Assembly: GCA_004431415.1 (NCBI GenBank)
Contig: QPMI01000409.1
Coordinates: forward strand, 248,001 to 312,000
Source: Cyanophora paradoxa
Lineage: Eukaryota > Glaucocystophyceae > Cyanophorales > Cyanophoraceae
DNA: 64,000 nt
Reading direction: 5' to 3'
Below the pieces are notes generated by a model. The model did not search any database, was not told the origin of the DNA, and was given only the letters and a program-made list of their open reading frames with translations. Shown piece after piece: positions 55,901 to 64,000 of this stretch. The translations under genes and the position numbers were made by a program. The first letter of the stretch is position 1. Each line of letters starts with the position of its first letter.

Positions 55901-58900
55901 TCCGCCCCGCCCCGCCCCGCCGCCCCCGGCCCGGCCCCGCCCCGCCTTCGCCCGCCGAAGGAGAGCACGCCCATTGAAATAGATCTCGAGGCATTCCTCG
56001 TCTAAATTCTAGAAGAGCGGAAGCGCCGGGGGCCCGGTGTGCGTCGTCGGCTGATGCGGGAGGGACGGACGGGCGCAGGGACGCGGCACCCGTTCCTGGG
56101 GCGGTACCGGCTGGGGGTGGCGGCGGACGGGCGCGTGCTCGCCTTCGACGTCGCCCTCTTCAGGCGCGCGGGAGCCTTGGAGGGGATGGCGGGCGCGCCC
56201 AGCCCTCGCGCTGACGCGGCGGCGCGGCGCCCCCCGCAGCAACGGCGGCTGCTCCGCGGACCTCTCCTCCTCCGTCCTCGAGGCGCGCCCGCCCGAGCCC
56301 GAGGCCTCCCGCGCGCCCGGGCCGGCGCTGAAGTGCCGGGGCGGGGCGGGGCGGCAGCGTGCGATGTTCCACGTGGAGAACTCGTACAACATCCCCAACC
56401 TGCGCGTTGTCGGCCGCGGTCCGCCTCGCCCCGACCCGCCCTGCCCCGGCGGGCCCCTCTTGATGGGGAGCGGGGCGGGGGGCAGGGTGCCGGACGAACC
56501 TGCCCTCGAACACGGCCTTCCGGGGCTTCGGCGGCCCGCAGGTCCCCCACCGCCCCGCCCCGCTCTCTCCCCTCGCCCACCCCCGCCGCCCCCGCCACCC
56601 CCGCCGCCGCCGCCGCCGCAGGGGATGTTCGTGTGCGAGGCGGCGATGGACCGCGCCGCGCACGCCCTCGGCCTCGACCCCGCCGCCTTCCGCGTCCGCC
56701 CGCCCCCTCGCCCTCCCGAGCGCGCGATCACGGCCTCGGCGCGAGCGCAGGAGGCGAACCTGTACCGGGAGGGGGACCGCACGCACTACGGGATGGCCCT
56801 CGAGGGCTGCCACGCCCCCCGCATCTGGGCCGACCTCAAGGTTCGTACCCCGGAGCCGCGGCGGCCGGCCCAGGAGACGGCTAGATCTAGAGGGGCGCGT
56901 TGGGCGGGCGCGCTGGGCGGGCGCTGGGTGGGGCCTCGGATTGCCTCTCCGGCACCCCGCCCCTCGCTCGCGCCCTCCCGCCGACCATCCAGCTCCTTCG
57001 CCCCGCAGGCCTCGTCGGACTACGAGGCGCGCCGCGCCGCCGCCGCCGCCTTCAACGCCGCCAACAGGTGCCTCCGCCCCCGCCCCCGCCCCGCTGTGCT
57101 GAGCTCGGGCGAGCCCCGGCTGAGCGTCTGCGCCCAGGTACCGCAAGCGGGGGGTCTACATGCTCCCCGTCAAGTTCGGCATGTCGTTCACCTTCCGCAC
57201 CCTCAACCAGGCGCCCCTCCCGCCCCAGCCGGCCCCACCGGCCGCGTCTGAAAGCCTAGGCGTTCTCCCTCCTCAGGCGGGTGCGCTGGTGCACGTGTAC
57301 CTGGACGGCACGGTCCTCGTCACGCACGCCGGCACCGAGATGGGCCAGGGCCTCCACACCAAGGCGCCCGGCCCCTCCCCCCGCGCCTCGCCGCCCGCTC
57401 GGGTCGCGGTCGCCGAGGGCGCGGCCCGCGGGGGGCAGGTGTGCCAGGTGGCGGCGGACGCGCTGGGCGTGCCCCTCGCCTCCGTCTACATCGCCGAGAC
57501 CTCCACCGACAAGGCCCGCCCCGCGCCGGAGCAGCGCCGCCTTGCGCCTGACGCTCGCGCAGGTCCCCAACACGTCCCCGACCGCCGCCTCTGTCGGCTC
57601 CGGTGCGCCCCGCCCCGCCCCGCCCCGCCCCGCCCCGCCACCCCCGCCAAAGCCCAAAACCCGAAGCTCAAGCCCCTCCTCACGGGCTCTCCCCGCAGAC
57701 ATGAACGGGATGGCCGTGCTCGACGCCTGCCGCCAGGTGCCGCAAGGCCGACAGCCCCCGCCCCCTCGCCGGCCAGGCTCGGCTCCGGGCTCACCGCGCG
57801 GGCCGGCGGCCGCCTGCCCGGGCAGATCAAGGAGCGGCTGGCGCCCATCGCCGCGGCCCGCCCCGGGGCCTCCTGGCAGGAGGTGCCGCCCCGCCCCTGC
57901 CTCCCCGCTGCCTCGACGTGACCAACCCCGGCCCTCTGCTTCGCCCCCTGGAACCAGATCGTGCACGCGGCGTGGCTGGAGCGGGTGGACCTCAGCGCCC
58001 ACGGCTTCTACCGCACCCCGGACATCGGCTACGGTCCGGATCCGCCCCCCGGCCCGCCTGCGCCGCGGCCGCGGGGGGCCGACGGTCGACGCTGGGCGCG
58101 TGGGCAGACTGGGCGACGAACACGGGGAACCCGTTCTACTACTTCTGCTACGGGGCGGCCGTCGCCGAGGTCGAGCTCGACGCCCTCACCGGTGCCCCCC
58201 CGAGCCCTCCGCCGCCCCCGCCCCCGCCCTCACCGGTACCCCGCAGGGGAGCACGCTGTGCTGCGGGCGGACGTGCTGCACGACGTGGGGGCCTCGCTCA
58301 ACCCCGCCATCGACGTCGGCCAGGTCGAGGGCGCCTTCGTCCAGGGCTACGGCCTCTTCGCCCTCGAGCAGACCCTCTGGCTCCCCACCGGCGCCGCCTT
58401 CACCCGCGGCGTCCGTCGCCCCCGCCCCGCCCCCGCCCGCCCCCGCCCGCCCCGCCCCCCACCTAGAGGGAAGATCTAGACGAGCGTGAGGGGAGACCAC
58501 TCCCTACGCTCCAAGCGATGATGAGGCCTAGGCCTGGGGTTTCTGACGAACACCTGGGGCCGGGCAGCCGTCGACGTACAAGATCCCGGCCTTCCGGGAC
58601 GTCCCCGCCGACTTCCGCGTCGCCCTCCTCAAGGCCCGCACGCGCACCCCCCGCCCCGCACCCTTCCCCCCAACGCGACTCTCTCGCGCAGGGGGCGCCG
58701 CACCCGCGGGTCGTCGGGTGCTCGAAGGGCGTCGGGGAGCCGCCCCTCTTCCTCGCCGCCTCCGTCTTCTTCGCTCTGAAGGAGGCGGTGCGGGCGGCGC
58801 GGGCGGAGGCGGGGTTCGAGGACGGGGACGGCGGGCGCTTCGAGTTCGACGCGCCGGCGACCTGCGAGGCCCTCGCCCTCGCCTGCTCCCGCCCCGCGCC

Positions 58901-58922
58901 CCGCCGCAGCGCCTGCTTCTGA
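51265..58922 (+). CDS. Xanthine dehydrogenase
   Basis: Molybdenum-iron-sulfur flavoenzyme that oxidises hypoxanthine and xanthine to urate in purine catabolism. ATG 51265 ([15 protein letters not shown]), then [20 protein letters not shown]. The first 2Fe-2S cluster is in [10 protein letters not shown] plus [12 protein letters not shown]; the second in [10 protein letters not shown] plus [11 protein letters not shown] linker carries [12 protein letters not shown] and a poly-Ala stretch, as in plant and fungal enzymes. FAD domain: [18 protein letters not shown]. Molybdopterin domain: [67 protein letters not shown] and the catalytic-Glu block [20 protein letters not shown]. Ends RRSACF, TGA 58920-58922. 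More than thirty short introns, many with GC donors and one AT-AC. No key residue is missing in the parts that could be spliced. Confidence 0.95.
51555..51622 (+). other. U12-type AT-AC intron in xanthine dehydrogenase
   Basis: The intron begins ATATCCTTC and ends GGGCAC. A U12 branch consensus CCTTGAC lies 12 nt before the 3' end (branch A about 51610). Removing exactly these 68 nt joins TLLSYLR to [16 protein letters not shown] with the frame kept and the plant-type spacing between LR and GLTG. No GT-AG or GC-AG alternative restores the protein here. Confidence 0.85.
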
Positions 58923-59190
58923 GGCCCGATACCGATCGCGACGAGGCCCCCCGAAGCCCCGAGGAGGCCCGAGGCCTCCCGAGGCGTGTACATTTCTGTA
59001 CCATAATGAAAATAACACAGACCATGATCACCGACACGGCGAGGGTCCGGGCTGCGGATTCGATGATTCGGAAATTCGAACTGCGCATATGCATGCAGGG
59101 GATGGGGCCAGGGGAGTAGTACGGTAGACGCAGCGGACCTGCTGAGTGGGTCAACGAAAGACGCAGCTTCGAATTCCGATCCAGCTCCGC
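58923..59190. other. Spacer after xanthine dehydrogenase
   Basis: AT-richer sequence with no recognised feature. Confidence 0.4.
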
Positions 59191-59376
59191 TTACTGGGCT
59201 CGCGCGTGTGCTACCGCCTCATCCTCCGCGTCGCCTCCGTCTCGTCCCGGCCCTGCCCGGCCCGTCGCCTCTTCGAATTCGATCGCGAACCGGTACCGTC
59301 GCCGCAGCTGCTCGACCTCCGCCTCGTGCGCCCGGCTCACGGCGACCAGCTCACCGGCGATATCGATGGATGAGCA
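59191..59376 (-). CDS. Possible terminal exon, coiled-coil fragment
   Basis: In the minus direction an acceptor-like CGTTAG at the edge of the repeated element is followed by an open stretch CSSIDIAGELVAVSRAHEAE, VEQLRRRYRFAIEFEEATGR and an acidic tail to a TAA at 59191-59193. The heptad spacing suggests a short coiled coil. No upstream exon of the same gene could be linked, so this is either the last exon of an unresolved gene or a leftover of a duplication. Weak call. Confidence 0.35.
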   Translation of the reverse strand, partial: CSSIDIAGELVAVSRAHEAEVEQLRRRYRFAIEFEEATGRAGPGRDGGDAEDEAVAHARAQ

Positions 59377-59530
59377 CCTAACGCGCAGGGTTTTCAGCAG
59401 CGGGACAAGAGCCGCAGATCTAGAGTGGCCTGCAAGCGGGGCACGGCCTGCAAGCGGCAGAGCGGCAGAGCACGAGTTCGAGCGGCTCAGGCGGTCGGGC
59501 AGAGCGGCAGAGCACGAGCTCGAGCGGCTC
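59377..59530. repeat. Direct repeat element, copy 1
   Basis: About 150 bp, nearly identical to 60542-60690 except for a short insertion (ATCTAG) and single changes. It begins CCTAACGCGCAGGG and contains two tandem units of about 41 bp (GCAGAGCGGCAGAGCACGAG followed by TCGAGCGGCTC). Confidence 0.9.
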
Positions 59531-59997
59531 ATGTGTTAAATTTGCATTAGCACAACCGTACAACACTGAAGTCGTAACGGCGACCATACCCTCACTGAAA
59601 ACTATATCCAGGAAGAGAATATGAGGACTCTCGTGTGCTGTGCCTAAACATCTACCTATATAACTAGCTATTCATCTAACTCTACCCCTGGGCTAGTCCT
59701 ATGCTAATAGGTGGGGATGGAGCGAGGGTGGTAAAGCTGGTGGGGTGGTACTGCCTGAGTGGAGAGGTGAGGAGCTTGGTGCCTCCGGTCCCGCTAGGGC
59801 CGGGGGTTCAGAGAGGATTAGGCCTCCACTTTGGCTGGGCACTCCCGCTCCGTTGCTCCCGGACTCCAGCTGTCCGCCCCCTCCCAAGTCTACCCCCCTC
59901 TCCCCCCCCGGCATGGGCCCTCCCTCCCCTGCCTGTACGCACAAATTGCCAGTGTCCTTCACACTAGCACATAAAATCCTCGAGGCCTCTCTAGCCT
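59531..59997. other. Spacer, 3' flank of the coiled-coil/RGG gene
   Basis: Lower-GC sequence between repeat copy 1 and the stop of the coiled-coil/RGG gene. Probably its 3' UTR and flank. No other feature seen. Confidence 0.45.
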
Positions 59998-62900
59998 TTA
60001 GCTGCGGCCTGGCTGCTGGGCTGCAAGCATGGCGCCAAAATACATCGCCTGCGCCTGGTTCATCTGCATCTGCTGTGCCACCTGCTGCGGTGTCTGCTGC
60101 ATCATAAATCCCGGGAACCCCCCCGGGAGCTGGGGGGAGAGAATGGGGATCGGGGGCTGAGGCGCCGCCACCTCCACCGGAGTGTGTCCTCCGCGCCCGC
60201 CGTGGGGTCCGCCGCGTCCGCGCGTCCCGCGGCCCCGCGAGTTGCGGCCACGGGTATCGTTGCTGCTCAGCGCCGGCGCCGCTGACGTCACTGCTGTCGA
60301 GTCTATGCCCAGCTGCAGCGGCGGCCAGGATGCTGCGGGGACGCCGGCCACGACGGCAAAGAGGTCGGTCGGCGTTGCGCTGCTGCCGCCCCAGGCTGGC
60401 GCTGGCGGGGCCGTGGGAGGTACAAATGGCTGCAGCACCCGAGGGCGCTTGGCCTCCTTGGGGAAGAAAGTCTCGCGGGGGTCCGCCTCTTCCTGGTCGC
60501 GCTTGCTCCCGCGCCCGCGCCCAGCGTTCGCTGCTGCGCCGCCTAACGCGCAGGGTTTTCAGCAGCGGGACAAGAGCCGCAGAGTGGCCTGCAAGCGGGG
60601 CACGGCCTGCAAGCGGCAGAGCGGCAGAGCACGAGTTCGAGCGGCTCAGGCGGTCGGGCAGAGCGGCAGAGCACGAGCTCGAGCGGCTCAGGCGGTCGCA
60701 CGGTCAGGCGCCCGGGTACGAGAATTCGAACTCGATTCGTAGGTCTAGCTATAGGGACCCGGGAATCGTAGCCCCGACCCGATACTATGATATCGATATA
60801 TATCGATGTCCATATCGATACGTATACCGCGCACAGCTGCAGCGTGCGCAAACTGCAGCTAGACTGCACGAGTCACGAGTGACAGTATTGCGCATGCATG
60901 CATGGCCATGGGCTCTTCATTCAACTCCGCTTTTGACAAATCACATTCAAGATTACAGAGCATTACTGAGGGACAGGTAGCTCTCTGCAAGAACCAGAAG
61001 CTCATCAACACGCTGTTGTTTACCTGCACGAACCAGTGAGAACCAGAACTAGCAATTGCCAGAGCTGCAACAACTTACCATCTCTGTCCTTTAGCGCTGC
61101 AACACCTTGCCCCTGGCATCCCTTCGTTAGAAGCAACACACACGAGAAACGAGGAATGAAAAATCGGGCAACCTTGTACTCCTGTAACTTTGCAATGACA
61201 GCCTGCAGCTGCGAGACAGCACCTAGAACCTGGGCTTCTGCTGCGCCCATCATAGCCTGCAAACAGAAGGGAGTCAAGCGGATCGTGACAAAGCAAATGG
61301 AAGATCCGGCACCTCTCCGATGGCCTTCTGACCCTGTTCCAGAACACGAAGGATGGGGCCAAGACCAGGCCGGACAGACCCAGGAGGCTCTACTGCAGAA
61401 GAGGCATCAGATGATGGTGCTGCCTGGTCTGCTGAAGGCGCAAGGGATTCAGATCCGCCGGGCTGGGCAGCTCCAGGGAGACTTGTTGGTAGCTGTGGTA
61501 GCTGTGAGGCAGCAGCAGAATCACTTTCACCAGAAGACTTTGTTGGCCACGCGTTCGGAACAGTGGCCGCATTGGGCGCTGCTGAAGTTTGCTGGCCATA
61601 GAAATCTGCCAACGTGGACGCACTTCCAGGCGCCTCAACCTGTGTGGAATGGTCAAGGGAAGTGCAACATGGGGTAAATGTGATAACCTCGATCTGATCC
61701 AGACGGGGTCCAGTATATGCCTGGCGCTGTGCAGATGCGAAGGCCTCTGCTTGGCGCATGGCAGCCTCAATCGCAGCCTGGGCTTCGCCCGGAAGTCGCT
61801 CTGCGGGTTACGGAACATGTCGATCATAGATGGAATAATCTAAAGCCAGCGAAACAAAAAAGACCTGCTCGCAGAATAGCCTCAATAGCTGTCTTAGCAG
61901 ATGCAAGCGTGTCTGCAGCAGCAGCTTTGAACTTCCCTGACTGCATCAGGAGTCTCATCAGGACCGGTGCAATCAGAAAGACGGCGAGGTTCGGATTGCA
62001 CCTCACGATCGAGGATTCCCGCATATCTCTGGCTGTCAGCTTCAGATCCTGTCACACCTGTCTCGCCACTGCAATGGATTAGGAGATGATCATCAAGTGA
62101 GAATTGAGCACTTACGAAGTTGGCTGATCTTGGGGATCATCAGAACCAAGGAGGCTAGACTCAGCAGCTGCAGACGCTGCAGATGCAAGTCCTTGCACTG
62201 CACTGCGGTACAAGGATCGAAGCGCCTCGCCTCCAGCACCACCCTTCGATGCTCGTTTGACTCGCAAGCTCTGATCCATTGCCTGCAGCTCCTGACTGCT
62301 TGACCATCAGGATTTGTTCCTTAGAGGTTGCAGAAGACACTCACTTTTTTCGTGCACGGTACTTCCGAAGGTCGTGTGCTATGGCCTCCCGGAAGCGCAC
62401 CACCTCCCGCTCTTTCCGATCTCGTAGTAAGCTGTCAGCAACCTCTTCTAGCTGTTCAAGTCGCTCAGCGAGTCCACCTGCACACACAAGCATTCGAAAG
62501 GTGCCTCATGACAGAAGATGGCACACAAAACACACCCAGCTGCTCTCGCGCTGCGGCAAGCGAAGCACTGACGGCCGGGACCGCTTGTAGTTCGTTCTGA
62601 AGCTCTTGCCATGCCACTGCAGATTGTGCGCACTTCTCCTCAAGGGTCTGCACTTGGTGCAGTGTAATCTGCACATCTTTTCATTACAAACGAATTTCGC
62701 CTGAATTAATATAAAAACTAGAGAGCTTCGTTTCTTAGCCAGTATTCGTATTATGCTCATCTTGAAACCCGTATATCGCACAAAGAGCAGAATTCGTCTG
62801 CAAGCATGTCCAACACAACAAGCGTAAAACACAGGTCTCACCGGTAGGCGCGAAACCAAGGCATGGTTGTTCGCCTTCATCTTGCCACTGAAAGCCTCGT

Positions 62901-63181
62901 ATCTGAAAGAAGACGTTTGGTAACGAATGGCTCTTTGGCAGCAAATGGCAGCGCACTTCTGAGAGAATGGCACGCCCGCAGAGAAGTCCACGCATCGCTC
63001 GGACGTACTCCGCGCATCAGTCTGCGTCTGAGTCGGGCCATCCTGCTGACGCGTCGCCGGCTCGCCGGCAGGGTCCCGCTTCAACTTCGCGTCGATGCTG
63101 CGGGTTGCGCGCGCGGTCAGATTCGAGGCTGCAGGCAGCGACGAACAGGACAAACCCCTTGATCAAATCCTTGAACCACAT
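59998..63181 (-). CDS. Coiled-coil protein with RGG/Gln-rich C-terminus
   Basis: The start MWFKDLIKG at 63181 joins IDAKLKRDPAGEPATRQQDG over a short intron with TCTGACC branch. Next come EAFSGKMKANNHALVSRLP (about 62905-62847), QITLHQVQTLEEKCAQSAVA with WQELQNELQAV (about 62672), GLAERLEQLEEVADSLLRDR with KEREVVRFREAIAHDLRKYR (about 62480-62345), AMDQSLRVKRASKGGAGGEA, KFKAAAADTLASAKTAIEAI, RQAEAFASAQRQAYTGPRLD with a Ser/Ala/Pro-rich exon (about 61745-61275), AEAQVLGAVSQLQAVIAKLQ, and finally an exon with RDQEEADPRETFFPKEAKRP, RGG repeats and a Gln/Met-rich end AMLAAQQPGRS. The short MW- start followed by coiled coils resembles golgin-type proteins, and RGG repeats suggest RNA binding; neither is proven. 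Introns here are AT-richer than elsewhere. Exon linkage is partly uncertain. Confidence 0.5.
60542..60690. repeat. Direct repeat element, copy 2
   Basis: Second copy of the 150-bp element, in the same orientation as copy 1 and 1.16 kb away. In the minus direction its end CGTTAG lies directly at the acceptor of the RGG exon, so it forms the 3' part of an intron of the coiled-coil/RGG gene. Confidence 0.9.
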
Positions 63182-63704
63182 CGTCGCTGTAGTACGACCG
63201 CTGCGGTGGTACTCCGTCCGCTTCGCGTTTCCGTCTGCCGACGCCGCTGTCGCCGCTCGCGTTCTTTTCGCCGCCCTCGCGTCGCCGCTAACGCCGGCTA
63301 GAAAGCGGTCTGAAGGCGGCTGAGAGCGCCCAAAGAGCCGTCTGACGGGGTACGACGCCAAAACAACGAGAGCGCGCCCAGCCCGCCCATACCAACGCAG
63401 CGCGCGCTTTGGCGCATCGGAGCCGTCCAGGCGAGCGCATTGCGCCAGGCTGGCCAGGCTGGACAGCGCAGTGGCAACTTGCAACGCTCAGCGGCTAGCG
63501 CCAGCGCGCGCTGGCTGGCGCTAGCGCTGGCGCCCGGCGCTAGCGCTATCGCTTGCAGATCGGTCACGAGTCATTGGATACAGATGCAAGAGAACAAGAC
63601 ACGCACAAGAATAAAGCAGTGCGTGATATATCGACATCATGAAACATTAGTCTGGAGGTCTCCAGGTGCCGCGACTTTCCTAGCCTACCGGTACCACCTC
63701 ATGA
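63182..63704. other. Spacer with palindromic GCGCTAGCGC cluster
   Basis: About 520 bp between two minus-strand genes. At 63490-63550 overlapping inverted repeats (GGCGCTAGCGC, AGCGCCAGCGC, GCGCTGGCGC) could form hairpins. No gene recognised. Confidence 0.55.
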
Positions 63705-64000
63705 TCAGGACCCTCCTGAAATCGAAGGAGGGGGCGCGGCGGGTGGGCCGGGCTCGCCGGCACGGGCGTGGAGGCGGGCGAGGACGCGGCGCGCAGCGGC
63801 AGCCTCGGGGGAGGCGGCCCGGCGAGCCGCCTCGCAGGCTCGCAGGCCGCCCTCCAGCAGCGGGCGGGCCCCCTCGACGTCCCCCGCCTCCATACGAGCC
63901 TGCCACGCGTACGATGACCACTATGGTCAGTCACTCGGCGGGCGAGCGGGGCCTGGATTCAACCTCGCACCTCGCCCAGGGCGAGCATCGTGGCGGCGGT
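63705..64000 (-). CDS. TPR-like protein, 3' end only
   Basis: The gene runs off the right edge of the window. The visible exons join in frame: TATMLALGE (63970-64000), an intron with a GTGCG donor, then ARMEAGDVEGARPLLEGGLR with ACEAARRAASPEAAAARRVL and a Pro-rich end, stop TGA-type signal at 63705. The pattern of small and large residues (ALGEARMEAGDVEGARPLLE) fits a tetratricopeptide helix pair, typically a protein-protein interaction unit. Nothing can be said about the full protein. Confidence 0.55.

Noticed and set aside
1-64000. CRISPR arrays, rRNA operons, tRNAs, prokaryotic operons or phage genes
   Set aside because: None seen; the intron-rich genes and eukaryotic protein families make a prokaryotic source untenable.

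Overview
This is nuclear DNA of a eukaryotic microalga, very GC-rich in genes (coding exons and most introns) with AT-richer intergenic islands. Nearly every gene is cut into short exons by small introns that share a style: donor GTGCGC (or GC), branch motif CTGAC or TTGAC, acceptor GCAG. Photosynthesis is indicated by two CP12 genes whose leaders place a Phe after a small residue (PS-FA), as in plastid presequences of red-lineage complex plastids; a flagellum is indicated by a CFAP251 gene. A haptophyte-like or other red-lineage alga fits best, but this is inference. No rRNA, tRNA, CRISPR array or autonomous transposon was recognised. Start and stop positions are given for whole genes including introns; protein statements come from splicing by eye.

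Layout: a leucine-rich-repeat gene (about 1085-3142, +) converges on a tiny STI1-domain gene (3747-4641, -), which diverges from type I methionine aminopeptidase (4912-6631, +). TMEM115 (6876-8410, -) diverges from a SET/Rubisco-LSMT-like methyltransferase (8524-11108, +). Then come a PIN/NYN-like nuclease-fold gene (11985 to about 15150, +) and a CCCH zinc-finger gene (about 15359-20034, +), possibly one transcription unit. 

The centre of the window is an inverted duplication. The 3' part of the CCCH gene and a convergent CP12 gene are repeated in mirror image, giving two head-to-head CP12 genes (20475-21170, - and 21218-21934, +) with only 47 bp between start codons, followed by a decayed copy of the CCCH gene 3' end (22375-23540, -). 

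An ammonium transporter (24236-26928, +) is followed by a large hybrid histidine kinase (28052-35154, -), a small membrane protein (36054-36909, +), a beta-rich domain protein (36920-37878, +), an unrecognised acidic/Ala-rich gene (39109 to about 41048, +), an unrecognised gene (42097-44285, -), a membrane acyltransferase 3 (44595-46385, +), CFAP251/WDR66 (46818-51024, -) and xanthine dehydrogenase (51265-58922, +). The last part has a coiled-coil/RGG gene (59998-63181, -), a possible stray terminal exon (59191-59376, -) behind a duplicated 150-bp element, and the 3' end of a TPR-like gene (63705-64000, -).

Genes mostly alternate in divergent and convergent pairs with short spacers. Functions are unrelated housekeeping and accessory jobs (nitrogen uptake, purine catabolism, Calvin-cycle regulation, cilia), so no operon-like system is claimed. 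The most interesting observations are the homogenised CP12 palindrome, a textbook U12-type AT-AC intron in xanthine dehydrogenase, the heavy use of GC-AG introns, and the NYN-CCCH neighbourhood.
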